NCBI GenBank assembly: GCA_017626365.1
Contig: JAGAIV010000039.1
Coordinates: 1 to 64,000, forward strand
Direction of reading: 5' to 3'
Source: Clostridia bacterium
GTDB lineage: Bacteria; Bacillota; Clostridia; TANB77; CAG-508
Length of the DNA stretch: 64,000 nucleotides
Shown here: piece after piece, positions 61,837-64,000 of the stretch
Position numbering within the stretch: the first letter of the stretch is position 1
How the letters are laid out: each line of letters begins with the position of its first letter
The notes under the pieces: model-generated
Told to the model about the DNA's origin: nothing
The model's input: only the letters and a program-made list of their open reading frames with translations
Databases searched by the model: none
Position numbers and translations under genes: made by a program

Positions 61837-64000
61837 TTATTTTTTGTATTTTAAAGTTTTATCTTTTAATCCAAATTTCTTTATTTTGGTTTTTCTAGTA
61901 ATGATAATCTCTATTATAATTAGTATTCCTAGTAATATCCAACATGCATATACTAGATTCATTTCTCCAGTTGATACTCCTATTATGATTTCTCCTAAGT
62001 TTGCTTTGTTGTTTTCTTCATTTGTTTCTTTGAATCCGTTGTCACTCTTTGTTTCTAGTATATTTACTTCTACTTGTTTTGTTCCAAAGTTTTCTAATCC
62101 ATTTTTCCATCTTAACACTATCTCTATTTCTGCATAGTCTCCTGTTTTTAAATCTCTTCCTGCTAGTCCTGTTGTAACTATTTTAGAGTTTTCTTCTTTC
62201 CAGTATCCTTTATTATCACTTTGCTCGTATTTCATTCCATTTGGTATACTTACTTCTATTTTTCCTATTTGTCCTGTTATTTTTCCTGGATTACTTACTT
62301 TTATTTTGTATGTTATTTGGATTTGTTCTGTCTTTATTTTTTTATCTTTGATGTCTATTTTCTTGATGTTGTTGTCTTGTTTTGTGTTTGTATATTCTGT
62401 TTTGTTATTTCGTTTAATTTCTTGTACCCATCCTTCTACTTTTAAGTCGAATTCTTCTCTTGCTACTTCGATTACATTTGTTTGTAATCCTTGTTTGTTT
62501 TTTACTGTTATTTTACTACTGATTCCCTTATATCCATATGGCATTTTTTTGCTTTCTACTAGATATGTTCCTACTGCTAGTTTTTCTAATGTGTTTTGTA
62601 CTGTTTGTTCTTCTTTATTGTTAGCTCTTATATCTAGTGTTGTTACTTCTTTTCCTTTTTCGTCTTTTATTACTAATTCTGCTTCGCTAATTTCTTCTTT
62701 TGTTACTTCGTCTATTAGTTGTATCCCCACTTGTGTGTAATCTTGTAGCATTTCTACTGTTTGTATTTGGGCTGTTTCTTCTACTTTGAATTCTATTTTT
62801 TCGGTTCGTACATATCCTTTTAAGGTTGGTGCTTCTGTTTCTTCTAGATAATATTCTCCTACTGGTAGTTTTAAGATTTGTTGTGCTTTTCCATTGCTTA
62901 TCCAGCTTTGGGTTACTTCTTTTCCTGTTTTGTCTTTTATTCTTAAGTTTCCTCCGATAATTGGTTCCTTTGTTGTTTTATCTAGCAAGCTTATTTCTAG
63001 TTTTGTATAATCTTGTTTTAGTTCTGCTTTTTGTGTTTTCGTTGTGTCTATTAGCTTGATTCCTATATCTTCTCCTTTGATATATCCTTTACTATAATCT
63101 ACATCTTTATAGTGTAAAGTATATTCTCCTAATGGTAGTTGATATATTACATAGTTTTCTTTTGCATCTGTTGTGAACTCTCCTATTACTTCTCCTGTTT
63201 TGCTGTCTATGATTTCAATTGTTGTTCCTGATACCTTTTCTTCATCGATTAATTCAATTTCTAGCTTGCTTTCTTGTTGTTCTACAATTAGCTTTTGAAT
63301 TTCGCATTTATCCTCTATTGTAAATTCTAGGTCTTCATTGGTTATATATCCTTTGTTATATAGGCTTTCAACTTGTCCTGTTATTTCTCGTAAAATGTAC
63401 TTTCCTACTGCTAGTCTTTCAGTTAAATAGTTTTCTTCTCCTGTTGTGAATTCTTGTATTTTTTCGCCTGTTGCATTATAGATTTCAAACTTCACTCCTT
63501 GTAGTTTTTCTTTGGTATCTTTGTCGATTAATTCTATTTCTAACTTTGTATAGTCTTGTTCTACCTTTATTTCTTGTATTTCTTTTGTGTCTTTTATTTC
63601 AAAGCTTATATCTTCTAATTTGGTATATCCTTTATTTTGTAAATTTTCAGCTTGTTCTATTACTTGTCTTAAGATATATTGCCCGATTGGTAGTTTTTCT
63701 ATTGTATATCCTTCTTTTGTTGTTTCAAATTCTTGTAGAATAATTTCTCCATCTTTGTAGTCTTCTTTTACTGTTTCTTCTTTTCTTATGATTTGGAATT
63801 TGATTCCTTCTATTTCTTCTTTTGTTTCTTTATCTGTTAAATGGATTTGTAGTTTTGTTGTTCTATGTATTGGTTTTATTGTGTTATGCTCTTCACTTAC
63901 TTGTTGTTCTAAATCTCCGTTTGGTTGGATATTAAATCTTATTTCATCAATTGTTACATATCCTTCAATTGGTTGTTTTTGTTTTAATGTATAGACTTTT
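61837..64000 (-). CDS. Large surface protein with SpaA/Cna-B-like repeats, 5' end outside the window
   Basis: The open frame runs without a stop from the right window edge to 61837 (over 720 residues). It carries at least five successive domains of about 80-90 residues, with strands such as DYTKLEIELIDKDTKEKL, a middle GEV/GKEV turn and LPVGEY/AVGKY motifs. These are typical of SpaA/Cna-B prealbumin-like stalk domains. A DUF11-like domain (ITYKIKVSNPGK) and a C-terminal membrane helix (WILLGILIIIEIIIT) with a basic tail follow. There is no LPxTG sorting motif. It probably stays membrane-anchored and projects a stalk from the cell. Any signal peptide lies beyond 64000. Confidence 0.88.
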   Translation of the reverse strand, partial: KVYTLKQKQPIEGYVTIDEIRFNIQPNGDLEQQVSEEHNTIKPIHRTTKLQIHLTDKETKEEIEGIKFQIIRKEETVKEDYKDGEIILQEFETTKEGYTIEKLPIGQYILRQVIEQAENLQNKGYTKLEDISFEIKDTKEIQEIKVEQDYTKLEIELIDKDTKEKLQGVKFEIYNATGEKIQEFTTGEENYLTERLAVGKYILREITGQVESLYNKGYITNEDLEFTIEDKCEIQKLIVEQQESKLEIELIDEEKVSGTTIEIIDSKTGEVIGEFTTDAKENYVIYQLPLGEYTLHYKDVDYSKGYIKGEDIGIKLIDTTKTQKAELKQDYTKLEISLLDKTTKEPIIGGNLRIKDKTGKEVTQSWISNGKAQQILKLPVGEYYLEETEAPTLKGYVRTEKIEFKVEETAQIQTVEMLQDYTQVGIQLIDEVTKEEISEAELVIKDEKGKEVTTLDIRANNKEEQTVQNTLEKLAVGTYLVESKKMPYGYKGISSKITVKNKQGLQTNVIEVAREEFDLKVEGWVQEIKRNNKTEYTNTKQDNNIKKIDIKDKKIKTEQIQITYKIKVSNPGKITGQIGKIEVSIPNGMKYEQSDNKGYWKEENSKIVTTGLAGRDLKTGDYAEIEIVLRWKNGLENFGTKQVEVNILETKSDNGFKETNEENNKANLGEIIIGVSTGEMNLVYACWILLGILIIIEIIITRKTKIKKFGLKDKTLKYKK

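Noticed and set aside
1-64000. CRISPR array, prophage or insertion sequence
   Set aside because: No regularly spaced direct repeats with unique spacers, no integrase, transposase or phage structural gene was found. The only tandem repeat is the protein-coding one at 42632-43411.

Overview
The window is AT-rich Bacillota DNA, most likely from an anaerobic, spore-forming or spore-related member of the Clostridia. Evidence for this is the gdpP-rplI-dnaB order, an oxygen-independent nrdD/nrdG ribonucleotide reductase, a Spo0E-like phosphatase, DacF-type carboxypeptidases, WalJ/RlmH neighbours and strong AAGGAGG ribosome binding sites. I cannot name the species. No phage, integrase, transposase or CRISPR array is visible.

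The most striking signal is not one locus but a decoding anomaly spread over the window. Eight otherwise normal genes (dacF, lgt, yfmF, rplI, rlmH, an M14 peptidase gene, pyrD, htrA) are each split by single-base +1 interruptions, ten in total. All ten have the same form: a zero-frame CGG in which the C is surplus and the next three bases are a GGN glycine codon (CGGA six times, CGGT three times, CGGC once). Skipping the C restores family length and usually a conserved glycine. In a by-eye scan of both strands, CGG was otherwise never a zero-frame codon, apart from two codons in one foreign-looking gene (45087-45578). CGT, CGC, CGA, AGA and AGG are used. The only tRNA-Arg here has anticodon ACG, which should not read CGG. 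I infer that CGG is an unassigned or shifty codon and that CGGN is read as glycine by +1 frameshifting or quadruplet decoding.

Layout. 0.3-2 kb: ArsC/Spx-like protein and a dacF with three CGG shift sites. 2-16.5 kb (minus): a Gram-positive type IV secretion locus with three VirB2-like small membrane proteins, PrgI, VirB4 in two overlapping genes, VirB6, two VirB8/TcpC-like proteins and a two-enzyme wall hydrolase, but no relaxase or coupling protein. 16.7-35 kb (mostly minus): housekeeping genes: spo0E-like, lgt, yfmH/yfmF, yqeY, a GT-C membrane protein, rpsU, prs, nrdG/nrdD, ftsH, tilS, dnaB, rplI, gdpP, with one CRP/FNR regulator on plus. 35-45.6 kb (mostly plus): murA, walJ, rlmH, a Rieske oxidoreductase, tRNA-Arg and two tRNA-Pro, a NUDIX gene and a NUDIX remnant, a BY-kinase with tandem 52-residue repeats, the M14 peptidase and a foreign membrane-protein gene.

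45.6-53.3 kb: pyrimidine synthesis (pyrC-pyrF-pyrK-pyrD on minus, pyrE on plus), a second DacF and HtrA. 53.5-61.8 kb (plus): a single-module C-A-T-R peptide synthetase followed 14 bp later by a 7TM sensor kinase, then a REC/HD-GYP regulator and a DUF975 protein. 61.8-64 kb (minus): the C-terminal part of a large surface protein with SpaA/Cna-B-like repeats that runs off the window.

Coordinates of split genes are given as whole, shift-corrected genes.
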